The notes beneath the pieces were generated by a model. That model was not told the origin of the DNA, did not search any database, and saw nothing but the letters and a program-made list of their open reading frames with translations. Of a stretch of 27,016 nt of DNA, positions 7,226 to 14,902 are shown in pieces. Positions within the stretch are counted from its first letter, which is position 1; every line of letters starts with the position of its first letter. Made by a program: the position numbers and the translations under genes. This DNA comes from a virus: the IMG/VR virus record IMGVR_UViG_3300006802_000445, positions 1 through 27,016 of that record; one strand, given 5' to 3'.

Positions 7226-8379
7226 TAGCCTTCTTCGTTAACCATTTCATCGTCTATAACTACATCATCAATACCTCCATCAACACCTGCTTGATACTTG
7301 AATATGTATGCTTCACAAATTCTGTCGTATAAGCGTTGTTGCATTTCTGGGTTTGATAACACTTTGTCCATGAAATCTTTTGATTGAAATTTAACTTCAT
7401 CTAGCACTTCACCAGTATCTGTGTCGATATCCTCATAAGTATACCAAGCACCTGCCTGAGTGACCATTTTGAAGTCTTTCATAATTGTTAGCCATCCTCC
7501 ATAGTTGTCAATTCCAGATTCGAAATATATGTCATAATCAATTGATCTTAAGGGTGGCCCCATTCTGTTTTTAACTACCGTTACTCGAGTCTTGATACCA
7601 ACAACAGAATCTTTCACTTTGATCTGCCCGATTGATTTTAATCTCAGTCTAACTGATGCATGAAATGGTATTGCTTTACCTCCTGATGTTGTCCATGGAT
7701 CTCCGAATGATACTCCGAGTTTAGTTCTGAGCTGATTGGTAAATATCAAACATATTCTTTCTCGTGCTATCCAATTGGTAACCTTTCGCATTGCTTTTGA
7801 AAGAATAATAGATTTACTTGTTGCATAACCGTCTTTGTCATATTCAGCAGACATTTCAATTTTCGTTGATGCACCCATTACTGAGTCTACCACAATTGTA
7901 ACCAATCTGTCTTTGTCTGATTTACGAACATTTTCAACTATAGTTTCAATTGTTTCAAATATTTCTTCTATAGTTTCTAATGGAACATAAAGCATCTTTT
8001 TGATGTCAACACCAATAGCCGTTAAGAACTCAGAACTAGTTGCTGACTCAGTATCAATATAAACTGCTAGTCCACCTTTTTTCTGTGTTTCTGCTAATGT
8101 GTGTGCTGCCAATAAAGATTTACCAGAAGCTTCTAATCCAGTTATTTCCGTTATACGACCTACCGGGAAACCTCCTTTAGGTCTGTTTGATATAGCCAAA
8201 TCCAACATAGAACACCCGGAACTAATCCATTCGTGCACATTGGTTGGAGCATCGTCATCGCCAGCTAAAAAGAATGCAGTCTTGTAGTTCTGCCCTTTAA
8301 ACTGCTTGTTGATGCTGTCAGCCAATGTTACTGCTAAGTCATCGGTCAGTTCATCCTTTGTTTTTGTTTTCTTTGCCAT
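7225..8379 (-). CDS. uvsX: UvsX/RecA-like recombinase
   Basis: Strand-exchange ATPase for recombination and recombination-dependent replication. The 384-aa protein has Walker A GLEASGKS (81-88), the catalytic Glu in DTES (E111, matching RecA E96), Walker B LVTIVVDSV (159-167) and the sensor NQLR (215-218). The acidic C-terminus (DDVVIDDEMVNEEG) is usual for RecA/UvsX and modulates DNA access. It lies 13 nt downstream of the SSB gene and overlaps the exonuclease start by one base. The order SSB, recombinase, 5' nuclease suggests a coordinated replication-repair operon. Confidence 0.93.
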   Translation of the reverse strand: MAKKTKTKDELTDDLAVTLADSINKQFKGQNYKTAFFLAGDDDAPTNVHEWISSGCSMLDLAISNRPKGGFPVGRITEITGLEASGKSLLAAHTLAETQKKGGLAVYIDTESATSSEFLTAIGVDIKKMLYVPLETIEEIFETIETIVENVRKSDKDRLVTIVVDSVMGASTKIEMSAEYDKDGYATSKSIILSKAMRKVTNWIARERICLIFTNQLRTKLGVSFGDPWTTSGGKAIPFHASVRLRLKSIGQIKVKDSVVGIKTRVTVVKNRMGPPLRSIDYDIYFESGIDNYGGWLTIMKDFKMVTQAGAWYTYEDIDTDTGEVLDEVKFQSKDFMDKVLSNPEMQQRLYDRICEAYIFKYQAGVDGGIDDVVIDDEMVNEEG

Positions 8380-8392
8380 GTTATGATTTCAA

Positions 8393-9166
8393 TTAATTAT
8401 TGAATAAATCATTGAATGCATCGGCTACATCTGTTTTCTTTTCAGTGGTAGTGTTAGATGCAGTTTCAACTTGTTTAGAATCAGTTGCCGGAGCAGATTC
8501 TACGTCTGCGTCTGCATTGTCTGGATTCATCCACTCTTTAAGAGCTGATTCTAATTCTTCATAAGTAGGCTCCGGAAAGATGTCTGTGATCTTTGGTTGA
8601 GACATGATTTTTTGAGCTACGTCTTTATCCTCAGTAGCCGGAGTTGTGTTAGGCTTAACACGAATAGCTGTTTTTGGATATTGACCTGGACCTTCTGCTG
8701 GCGTGAATTCTACATCAATATCACGACCTGACATCAAATCTGTAATGTCACCATAATCTGGATCTGAGATGATTGCTAACAATTCAGTGTAAATTGTTTT
8801 ACCGAACCCCCAAAACTTAACTCCTTCAGATTCTTTACCGCGAACTACTACAGGAACATAAGTTCTCATTTTAGGTTCAATCTTACGACCTGCTAACCAA
8901 TCTTCTTTGTCACCAGTGCTTTTTAGTTTGTCTGCAAATTCTACAATAGGATCTGCGTTACCAAATGATACCGGAGACAACATGGATCTTTTACCAATGT
9001 CGTAATGGAAATACATTTCTAAGAAAGGATTTTCTTTGCGGTGCACGTATGGCACAATTCTAACTCGGGTCTTACCTGCTTCAGGCTTCCACAGGTTTTG
9101 TTTTTTGTTATCAGTGTTGTTCAACTGATTAAGCTTTGCCTTGATGGCATCTAAATTTAAACTCAT
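8393..9166 (-). CDS. Single-stranded DNA-binding protein, T4 gp32-like
   Basis: Coats single-stranded DNA and loads replication and recombination proteins. The 257-aa protein has a short basic N-terminus (residues 1-25, used by gp32 for cooperativity) and an OB-fold core beginning LWKPEAGKTRVRIVPYVHRKENPF. A low-complexity acidic linker (about 210-245) follows, and the tail ends DVADAFNDLFNN, matching the acidic partner-binding tail of gp32-type SSBs. T4 gp32 holds a zinc ion with Cys and His in its core. This protein contains no cysteine, so a gp32-type zinc site is absent. The order with uvsX downstream supports the call. Confidence 0.88.
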   Translation of the reverse strand: MSLNLDAIKAKLNQLNNTDNKKQNLWKPEAGKTRVRIVPYVHRKENPFLEMYFHYDIGKRSMLSPVSFGNADPIVEFADKLKSTGDKEDWLAGRKIEPKMRTYVPVVVRGKESEGVKFWGFGKTIYTELLAIISDPDYGDITDLMSGRDIDVEFTPAEGPGQYPKTAIRVKPNTTPATEDKDVAQKIMSQPKITDIFPEPTYEELESALKEWMNPDNADADVESAPATDSKQVETASNTTTEKKTDVADAFNDLFNN

Positions 9167-9262
9167 TTTAATTGTTAAATTTTTAATTGTTAATACTAGG
9201 GTTTATTGCTTATTAATTATATAATATATAGTTAATTCTTTAATTCCAAATAATTTGTTAAG

Positions 9263-9281
9263 TTTATTTAATATAAATATC
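9263..9281 (-). promoter_or_regulatory. Recurrent ATATTTATAnTAAA element upstream of SSB
   Basis: Minus strand GATATTTATATTAAATAAA, beginning inside the TAG stop of the upstream gene and lying about 100 nt before the SSB start. The remaining gap (9167-9262) is very AT-rich, with no gene or hairpin terminator seen. A long leader for an abundant protein like SSB would be a place for translational autoregulation, as in T4 gene 32; that is inference. Confidence 0.45.
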
Positions 9282-9667
9282 TACCAAGTTACTTTTTTAT
9301 ACATGTTTAACTCGATGATACGGTATCCAGAACTATCATCTGTTAGCAGCAATGAATTTCTGTAATTATGCCATTCTAGTTGATATGTTTTGTCTAACAC
9401 TCCGTTGTTTATTCGTTGTATTATTTCATTGAGTGCATTAACCGTATACAAGGTATTGGTTTCTTTTTTGCGATGCACACTTATGGTGTTGATGGCTTTG
9501 ATTCTGGTAGGTTGTATGTTGTATGTGCAATACAATTTGTTAACGTCATCTGCATTTTCAAATATGAATATTCGGCGTTCTGGTATCTCGAAACTTGTTT
9601 TAATGTATTCTGATATTATGTTGACGTCTGACCGGTGTGCGAATGTGCAAAGTAATTGTGTTTTCAA
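9281..9667 (-). CDS. Conserved phage protein of unknown function (TTG start)
   Basis: A 128-aa protein of unknown function, if started at the TTG at 9665-9667. That start gives MKTQLLCTFAHRSDV, lies one base after the upstream TAA stop and has AAGGA 8 nt before it. The ATG at 9703 would instead overlap the nuclease gene by 35 nt and add twelve hydrophobic residues that look like out-of-frame nuclease sequence. Internal phrases such as NTISVHRKKETNTLYTVNALNEI recall a small protein family seen in other marine phage genomes next to replication genes, but I know no function. No catalytic motif is evident. Confidence 0.72.
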   Translation of the reverse strand: MKTQLLCTFAHRSDVNIISEYIKTSFEIPERRIFIFENADDVNKLYCTYNIQPTRIKAINTISVHRKKETNTLYTVNALNEIIQRINNGVLDKTYQLEWHNYRNSLLLTDDSSGYRIIELNMYKKVTW

Positions 9668-9668
9668 T

Positions 9669-10547
9669 TTAATAATCCTTATCAAATAATCCAGTAGGCT
9701 CAATGAATACTAAAAACCGTATTTTTATATTCTTACCTATATAAAATGATTTTGTTACTCCTTCAGGAGCTTCGCCGGTAACAATCGCAGATGTAATTTG
9801 TGATGCAAAATCAACAGACTGTAATCCTGATTCTATTTGTTGCATTAATTTATCAGATTCTTTCGCAGAATTCAATTGATTAAATATATCTTCGCCTAAT
9901 GATAATCTATACAAAATTTGTGATGATACTATTAATAATTTTAATGATTTCGAGCCTTGTGATATTGCAAAAATGTAAAATTTCCCGGGATCATTTTTAA
10001 AAAATGATGTTTGAAGCATTGTATTAATTTTACTATTTGATGATTTGACTTCAATTGGTTTTCCATCAAGATAAATATCTATACCTTTTCCAGTACTACC
10101 AGGTATATGTCTTCCTGGAACACCATTTTCTTCGGCCCAATTAACAATTGCAACTTCTTTATCTTCGCCTTGTTTATATTCTCCTGGAGTTACATAATCA
10201 GTATAGTTATCAATTATGTTAATTCCGTTTGGAAATAATTTATAAATATTACCTAACTCTGCCTGATAATGATCAGCTGTATATTTTGCTAATATTTCAA
10301 ATTGTCCTGTTTTTGGTAATCCTCCAATTGAACTAAATAAATCAGCTAAATCGTCGACAGCTGATTCTTCGGTTACTATATTAGCAGACAATCCTTGTGC
10401 TTGTCGAACAACATTTTCTTTTTGTGCTGCAGGTAAATCTGTCATTTCATCCAGTATCTCCCGAAGCACATCATAATCTTTTACTTCAACGGGATATCCT
10501 TTTGGCAGACGGTAAGTCCACTCAGTAAGTATTTTTTGTATCGTCAT
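9669..10547 (-). CDS. PD-(D/E)XK nuclease with possible capsid-targeting N-terminus
   Basis: A 292-aa protein whose centre carries a restriction-endonuclease-type catalytic core: GKGIDIYLDGKPIEVKSS, with D157 and E166-x-K168 forming the D...(E)xK site. A strand FYIFAIS and helices follow. The N-terminal 130 residues are helical and unassigned. The first residues, MTIQKILTEW, resemble the starts of the ART-like (MIRLKSLLEN) and GNAT (MIRLQDILFD) proteins and end in Leu-x-Glu, the type of site cut by T4 prohead protease. The start overlaps the polymerase stop by 4 nt. It could be a replication/recombination nuclease or, if packaged, an injected nuclease against host or rival DNA. The catalytic call rests on one motif read by eye. 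Confidence 0.7.
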   Translation of the reverse strand: MTIQKILTEWTYRLPKGYPVEVKDYDVLREILDEMTDLPAAQKENVVRQAQGLSANIVTEESAVDDLADLFSSIGGLPKTGQFEILAKYTADHYQAELGNIYKLFPNGINIIDNYTDYVTPGEYKQGEDKEVAIVNWAEENGVPGRHIPGSTGKGIDIYLDGKPIEVKSSNSKINTMLQTSFFKNDPGKFYIFAISQGSKSLKLLIVSSQILYRLSLGEDIFNQLNSAKESDKLMQQIESGLQSVDFASQITSAIVTGEAPEGVTKSFYIGKNIKIRFLVFIEPTGLFDKDY

Positions 10548-11866
10548 AACGAGAATTCAGTTAATTTACTATAAATATCTCCCACCTTACATTTCACCGG
10601 GAAATTACCTTGTTGCAACACTTCTCGTAATTCTGGTATCAATTGTTTGGCTTCTGACATATCTACATCAAATAAAACTGAATCATATGTGTATAACGTT
10701 AAACGGGTTTGTTTGTCTTGTAAACGGTTTAGTATCTGTGCTAGTTTTCTAACCGAAAATTCTGTCTCTAATGACTGCAAATAGTAATTAAACAGTTTGA
10801 AACGATTCATATCCGGGAATTGTTCTTGTGATATTACTCGTTTGTCTATTGCTGTTCGTATGTATTTTTTAGTTTTCCATTGCTGCCATATGTCATTGAC
10901 AAATGCGTTTACTTGCCGGAAAAATGGAATAGTTAAAAATTCTGCATCAATACCTCCATACAACAATCTGAATGTTATGCTTTTGCTTTGTTCTCGTTGT
11001 TCTGCAGTTAGATTGTCAGTATCAAAATAAAATCGTCCTAGATAATCATGAACTGATGTGGTTGGGAGATTGTAACCTATCAGTTTAGCAATCAGTCTAA
11101 CGTGATAACTGTCAAAGTCCATCTCCACTAATGCTCCTTTTGCATGGCGACTACAAAATGCAGCACGGGTACCATCTTCTTTGTTCATTGCAGCAAAATT
11201 GAAACCGCCTCTGGCATTGGAAGGTCGGCCTGTTGATGTATGATAATTGTATTGTGAATAAACACGACCATCATAAACCAGATTAGGTGTTGCGAACAGT
11301 TCGTTTACTTGCAACCCAGCGGATTCAATTTGTGCAAATGTTTTTGGATATAATGAATTGAATGTTAAATATGATTCTGTGAGTTTGGCATTCTGTATCA
11401 TCGGCCAAGCATACTGCCGGATTTTCTGACACATGGCTAAATGCTGCATAATAGGAACTATGCTGTTAACATGTTGCAGATTGATATGCCTGCGCCAATA
11501 GTAGTTATGTGCAGTAGTATAATAATGTGTTTCGTCATACGGTTCATGGTAAGTATGCCACCACAACGTTTTTACATCATAAGTTTGATTATTACCACCC
11601 AATTGCAGCCAGATCTTTTTATCGTGGATAAAGATGTCATCTAATTGCAGAAAGCGTGGTATCTGTTCGGCAAAGCCCCTTAGTTGTTCAGTATGATAGA
11701 ATGGAACGAGTCTTTCTACATCATCTTCTGTATACACGTAAATACATGCAATTTTATTTTGCGATGCTGGTGCATTATGATCTGATAATATAGGAACTAG
11801 CAAACAGCGACGATTCTGCATGTACTCGAATAACGAGTCTAGTTCTTCTATACTATCAATTATCAT
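10544..11866 (-). CDS. Family A DNA polymerase, short and divergent, no exonuclease domain
   Basis: A 440-aa polymerase that carries the PolA palm and fingers but no recognisable 3'-5' exonuclease. STGRPSN (211-217) matches the T-G-R template/primer contact. Motif A is MDFDSYHVR (D250; H255 replaces the usual Glu steric gate of DYSQIELR). Motif B is REQSKSITFRLLYG with R291, K295, F299 and Y303 all conserved. Motif C is LYTYDSVLFDV, where D395 is kept but His-Asp-Glu is Tyr-Asp-Ser. The first 200 residues are unassigned. Its position among SSB, helicase and recombinase genes suggests the replicative enzyme; it may be a specialised or accessory polymerase if another exists outside the window. 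The exonuclease may be supplied in trans. Confidence 0.85.
   Translation of the reverse strand: MIIDSIEELDSLFEYMQNRRCLLVPILSDHNAPASQNKIACIYVYTEDDVERLVPFYHTEQLRGFAEQIPRFLQLDDIFIHDKKIWLQLGGNNQTYDVKTLWWHTYHEPYDETHYYTTAHNYYWRRHINLQHVNSIVPIMQHLAMCQKIRQYAWPMIQNAKLTESYLTFNSLYPKTFAQIESAGLQVNELFATPNLVYDGRVYSQYNYHTSTGRPSNARGGFNFAAMNKEDGTRAAFCSRHAKGALVEMDFDSYHVRLIAKLIGYNLPTTSVHDYLGRFYFDTDNLTAEQREQSKSITFRLLYGGIDAEFLTIPFFRQVNAFVNDIWQQWKTKKYIRTAIDKRVISQEQFPDMNRFKLFNYYLQSLETEFSVRKLAQILNRLQDKQTRLTLYTYDSVLFDVDMSEAKQLIPELREVLQQGNFPVKCKVGDIYSKLTEFSL
10561..10579 (-). promoter_or_regulatory. Recurrent ATATTTATAnTAAA element upstream of the nuclease
   Basis: Minus strand GATATTTATAGTAAATTAA, lying 14 nt before the nuclease ATG and inside the last codons of the polymerase gene (encoding DIYSKLT). 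It matches the intergenic copies although here it is also coding. Confidence 0.35.
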
Positions 11867-11904
11867 ACATTTATATAATAATGATAATATTTGGAATATC
11901 CAAC

Positions 11905-12513
11905 CTAGTTAATGGCAGGTGGAACTATTATAGTTGTGTCAACGTATAATTCTAACGGATTTGTTAATTTTGTTTCAATTCCTGACAATTTCTTTTTAGC
12001 TAACCGAATTTGTTCCGAATTAAATTCAATAACACCTATTTGTTTTACTGAATTAACTGTTATGGTATTTGCATTACCGGTAATTTTCCATTTAATTGCA
12101 ACACCATTATAAATTGCTTGGTCAATTTTATTTTCAGTCCAGAAATCAAATTGACGCTTATCTATTTCTATAACTTGTGGTTGATTGGTTTTTTGTAAGA
12201 AATATCGGGTGACAAATTTATTTTGTATGTCTGCAGTTGTTATGCTAATAAAATAAGGTACTGGAGAAATGAATTTCGTTTTTAACCTAGGTTTATTGTT
12301 TCGATATAAAATATTATTTGTTATCTGCGGTTCAAATTTTAAAAGTTTTTTTGATTGGTTCGGTTTCCATTTTTCTTCGGTATATACTTCACCTGTAGAA
12401 TAGGAATGATATAAACCTATATATTCAACCGAATCTTCAGTCATCCATTGTTGTCCCGGAGTATATAAATTTTCCGTGATTTCTGAATTGCTATAATATA
12501 TCTTTTTTCTCAT
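11905..12513 (-). CDS. Putative tail/baseplate-associated protein
   Basis: A 202-aa protein of unknown function. Its N-terminal part (ENLYTPGQQWMTEDSVEYIG, then LYHSYSTGEVYTEEKW) resembles a protein family that in other marine myoviruses also follows the baseplate hub gene; this is recollection, not a search result. No signal peptide, membrane segment or catalytic motif is seen. It begins on the stop codon of the hub gene (1-nt overlap), so translation is coupled, which supports a role in the tail tip or baseplate. It is the last gene of the tail module before the polymerase. Confidence 0.6.
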   Translation of the reverse strand: MRKKIYYSNSEITENLYTPGQQWMTEDSVEYIGLYHSYSTGEVYTEEKWKPNQSKKLLKFEPQITNNILYRNNKPRLKTKFISPVPYFISITTADIQNKFVTRYFLQKTNQPQVIEIDKRQFDFWTENKIDQAIYNGVAIKWKITGNANTITVNSVKQIGVIEFNSEQIRLAKKKLSGIETKLTNPLELYVDTTIIVPPAIN

Positions 12514-14594
12514 TACAATCTTACCCGTGCTAATAAACTAATCGTAGTTGACCATTTTCCTGTTTCGTCTACCGTATGTGATACGCCGGTAATCATGAAT
12601 ACAAAACTTTGACTGTACTTGGTAGGAATTCCTTGAATATTCAAAACATCCCCATATTTAAATCCGTTAACTCCATCAATAGTAAATGATATTTCTAATG
12701 GATATACAGGTTTTGTATTGTTTAGAGAATCTACCAAATCTGGACTATAATATGTAATATACTTGCTAAGCGCACTACGCAATGTTTCATATGTAGTTTC
12801 AGAATCTGTCTGTTTTGCTACATTTTGTTTTGCGGTGTTTAATGAAGTTATAGCATCTTCATGATTTTTTTTATGTTCTTCTCGTAGTTTTGTTTGTACT
12901 TCTGGTGGAGCATATATATATGCACTAGATAATGCAAGTTTCTGTGTCGTAGTTTTTCCAGCTTGTAATCCGTATATAAGTTGTTTGATAGAATCAGGTA
13001 CTTTAGTGGTTATCTGAATATCAGATACAATTGTAGATCCTCCGTTCTTTGCGAATACTGGCACGAAAAATTCTTGTATTGCTGTGCTCGGATCATAGAA
13101 ATTTGTATCATAATACAATAATATATCAGATCGTTCTGGGTGCTGTGTTAATTTTAATCGAAATGCATACCCGGTATTTTTTTCTATTTCATCAGATAAC
13201 ATGTTAAGTAGAGATTGAATAGTAACATCTTTCTTCTCTTTAGATTGTTTATCTAGATATTCTTGAATTAATTCGATATTGATGTATATTCTAGCCGGGC
13301 GCATAATTTTACCCTTACTAATTTCAGTGTTGCCATCAGGCGAAGGTGTTTTTAATTCATCTACAATTCCTGCAGTTACCGGAGTTACTGTGTCATATAC
13401 TATTTTTTGCTGATTTCCTTCACCATACACATTAAAGTTTCCACTATTAGTTTGGCCAGGCCATAATAAAACACGCAGTGGAGCAGCGGATACTAGTTCG
13501 GAATAATAGATACTTTTACAAAATTCATCACTGCATATAATTTGAGGAATGTTAGCTGTAGAATCCGTGTCTGAATTAATCGAACGAATTTTTGGAAGAA
13601 TAAATCGATTAACATAATCAATAAACAACCCAACTGATATAAATGTATCATATGTTTGTGTAGCATTGTTATTGCCAGAATTATACATTGGACCGTATAA
13701 AATATTTAAATCTTGTCGATCTGGATCATATTGAATCTCAATTGGCTTTCTAGGTAAAACTGTTGATTCTGGATTATCAACGGGTTCTTCATTTAATTCA
13801 GATAAAATTCTCTGATTAACATCTCTTAATATTGTATAATAAAAGTTGCTAACCGTGTTCGTTTCTTTTGACTCTCTATCTTTTTCTTCATCATTCTCTT
13901 TTTCAGATATATTTTCTGAAATATACGTAGAAACATTGATATATGTACCTGTCGTACCCAGAACGTCGAATGATACTTCAACACTTCCATCAGTATTATA
14001 TGAATATGAGAATGTACTAATCTTTCCATTAAATGTAACTTGATTTAATTTTCTAAGTTGATCTTCATTCGTATTTGGATATAACTCTAATAATGTTGAA
14101 TAATCTACTAGATCGGATTCGTTTAATTTATTAGTAGTTAATACTGCAGATTCAGGCTGAATTAGTTGTATTAAAACTGTGCGGCCGGGTTTACAATATG
14201 TATCTTCGATTAAATCCAAGTCTCTTGTCGGATCCGGAATATATAATTTTACAGTTCCTTTGTTTATATATCCTCGTGTCTGATCTTTTATATCAATTGA
14301 CACATTGGTAATAAATGGTTTCGTTCTTAAAACATTTTGTGTGTTTTCGGAATCAGATAAAAATCCAGCTGGCAAATAATCTTTTCCTCGAACTATATCT
14401 CCTCCTAATTTAGCATCTAGTATTTCAGTTCCTGGGAATGGATCATCTCCTGTATATGCCGTCAGTGTTACATTAGCAATAGGTTCTAGTGTGGCACTTA
14501 AATCTTTAGTATTTCGTCTAACGCCAGCTAAACCTCTTGCTTGTAGTTCTTCCTGTAACTGTTTATTTACTTGTGAATAAAATAAATCACTCAT
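12513..14594 (-). CDS. Baseplate hub protein (gp27/gpD-type)
   Basis: A 693-aa structural protein. Near the N-terminus FITNVSIDIKDQTRGYINKG and GTVKLYIPDP resemble tube-like hub domains. The C-terminus, PLEISFTIDGVNGFKYGDVL followed by ITGVSHTVDETGKWSTTISL, is the usual closing segment of gp27/late-control-D type hubs, which join the tail tube to the spike. An acidic, low-complexity stretch (about 228-250, SENISEKENDEEKDRESKET) interrupts it. The gene overlaps the LysM-like gene upstream by 4 nt and the 202-aa gene downstream by 1 nt. Position after tape measure and LysM protein fits the hub. The size is larger than T4 gp27 (391 aa), so spike-attachment domains may be fused. Confidence 0.72.
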   Translation of the reverse strand: MSDLFYSQVNKQLQEELQARGLAGVRRNTKDLSATLEPIANVTLTAYTGDDPFPGTEILDAKLGGDIVRGKDYLPAGFLSDSENTQNVLRTKPFITNVSIDIKDQTRGYINKGTVKLYIPDPTRDLDLIEDTYCKPGRTVLIQLIQPESAVLTTNKLNESDLVDYSTLLELYPNTNEDQLRKLNQVTFNGKISTFSYSYNTDGSVEVSFDVLGTTGTYINVSTYISENISEKENDEEKDRESKETNTVSNFYYTILRDVNQRILSELNEEPVDNPESTVLPRKPIEIQYDPDRQDLNILYGPMYNSGNNNATQTYDTFISVGLFIDYVNRFILPKIRSINSDTDSTANIPQIICSDEFCKSIYYSELVSAAPLRVLLWPGQTNSGNFNVYGEGNQQKIVYDTVTPVTAGIVDELKTPSPDGNTEISKGKIMRPARIYINIELIQEYLDKQSKEKKDVTIQSLLNMLSDEIEKNTGYAFRLKLTQHPERSDILLYYDTNFYDPSTAIQEFFVPVFAKNGGSTIVSDIQITTKVPDSIKQLIYGLQAGKTTTQKLALSSAYIYAPPEVQTKLREEHKKNHEDAITSLNTAKQNVAKQTDSETTYETLRSALSKYITYYSPDLVDSLNNTKPVYPLEISFTIDGVNGFKYGDVLNIQGIPTKYSQSFVFMITGVSHTVDETGKWSTTISLLARVRL

Positions 14595-14890
14595 CGATTA
14601 ATATTTTTATTTGATATTATGTCCGTAAATGTTTGTTGAGCTGGAATTCTTAATACCGTGCCGGGCTTTACTAGCATCGTTCCTTTTCCTAATCCGTTAG
14701 CAACTGCAATAATTGGCCAAGCTGTTACATCGTCATAAAACTTCTGCGCCAATAGATCTAATCGTTCAGTAGTTGTAATTTGTATGTATACATCTTCAGG
14801 CGATATTTCAATTTGTGGAATTATCGTTGTAGACAGATATCTCTGTTTGTCTTGATCGCGGATGATATTTGATGATATATATCTGTTCAT
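14591..14890 (-). CDS. LysM-like baseplate wedge protein (gp53-type)
   Basis: A 99-aa protein with one LysM-like module: ITTERLDLLAQKFYDDVTAW, then IIAVANGLGKGTMLVKPGTVLRIP. The pattern (order to the residue L-D-x-L-A, a W-x-x-I-x-x-x-N turn and a final P-G-x-x-L-x-I-P) is that of LysM domains found in T4 gp53 and phage Mu/P2 gpX-like tail proteins. It would bridge baseplate wedge or hub subunits rather than bind peptidoglycan. The short length and its place immediately before the hub gene (4-nt overlap) support this. Confidence 0.75.
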   Translation of the reverse strand: MNRYISSNIIRDQDKQRYLSTTIIPQIEISPEDVYIQITTTERLDLLAQKFYDDVTAWPIIAVANGLGKGTMLVKPGTVLRIPAQQTFTDIISNKNINR

Positions 14891-14902
14891 TTGTTTTGTT
14901 TT

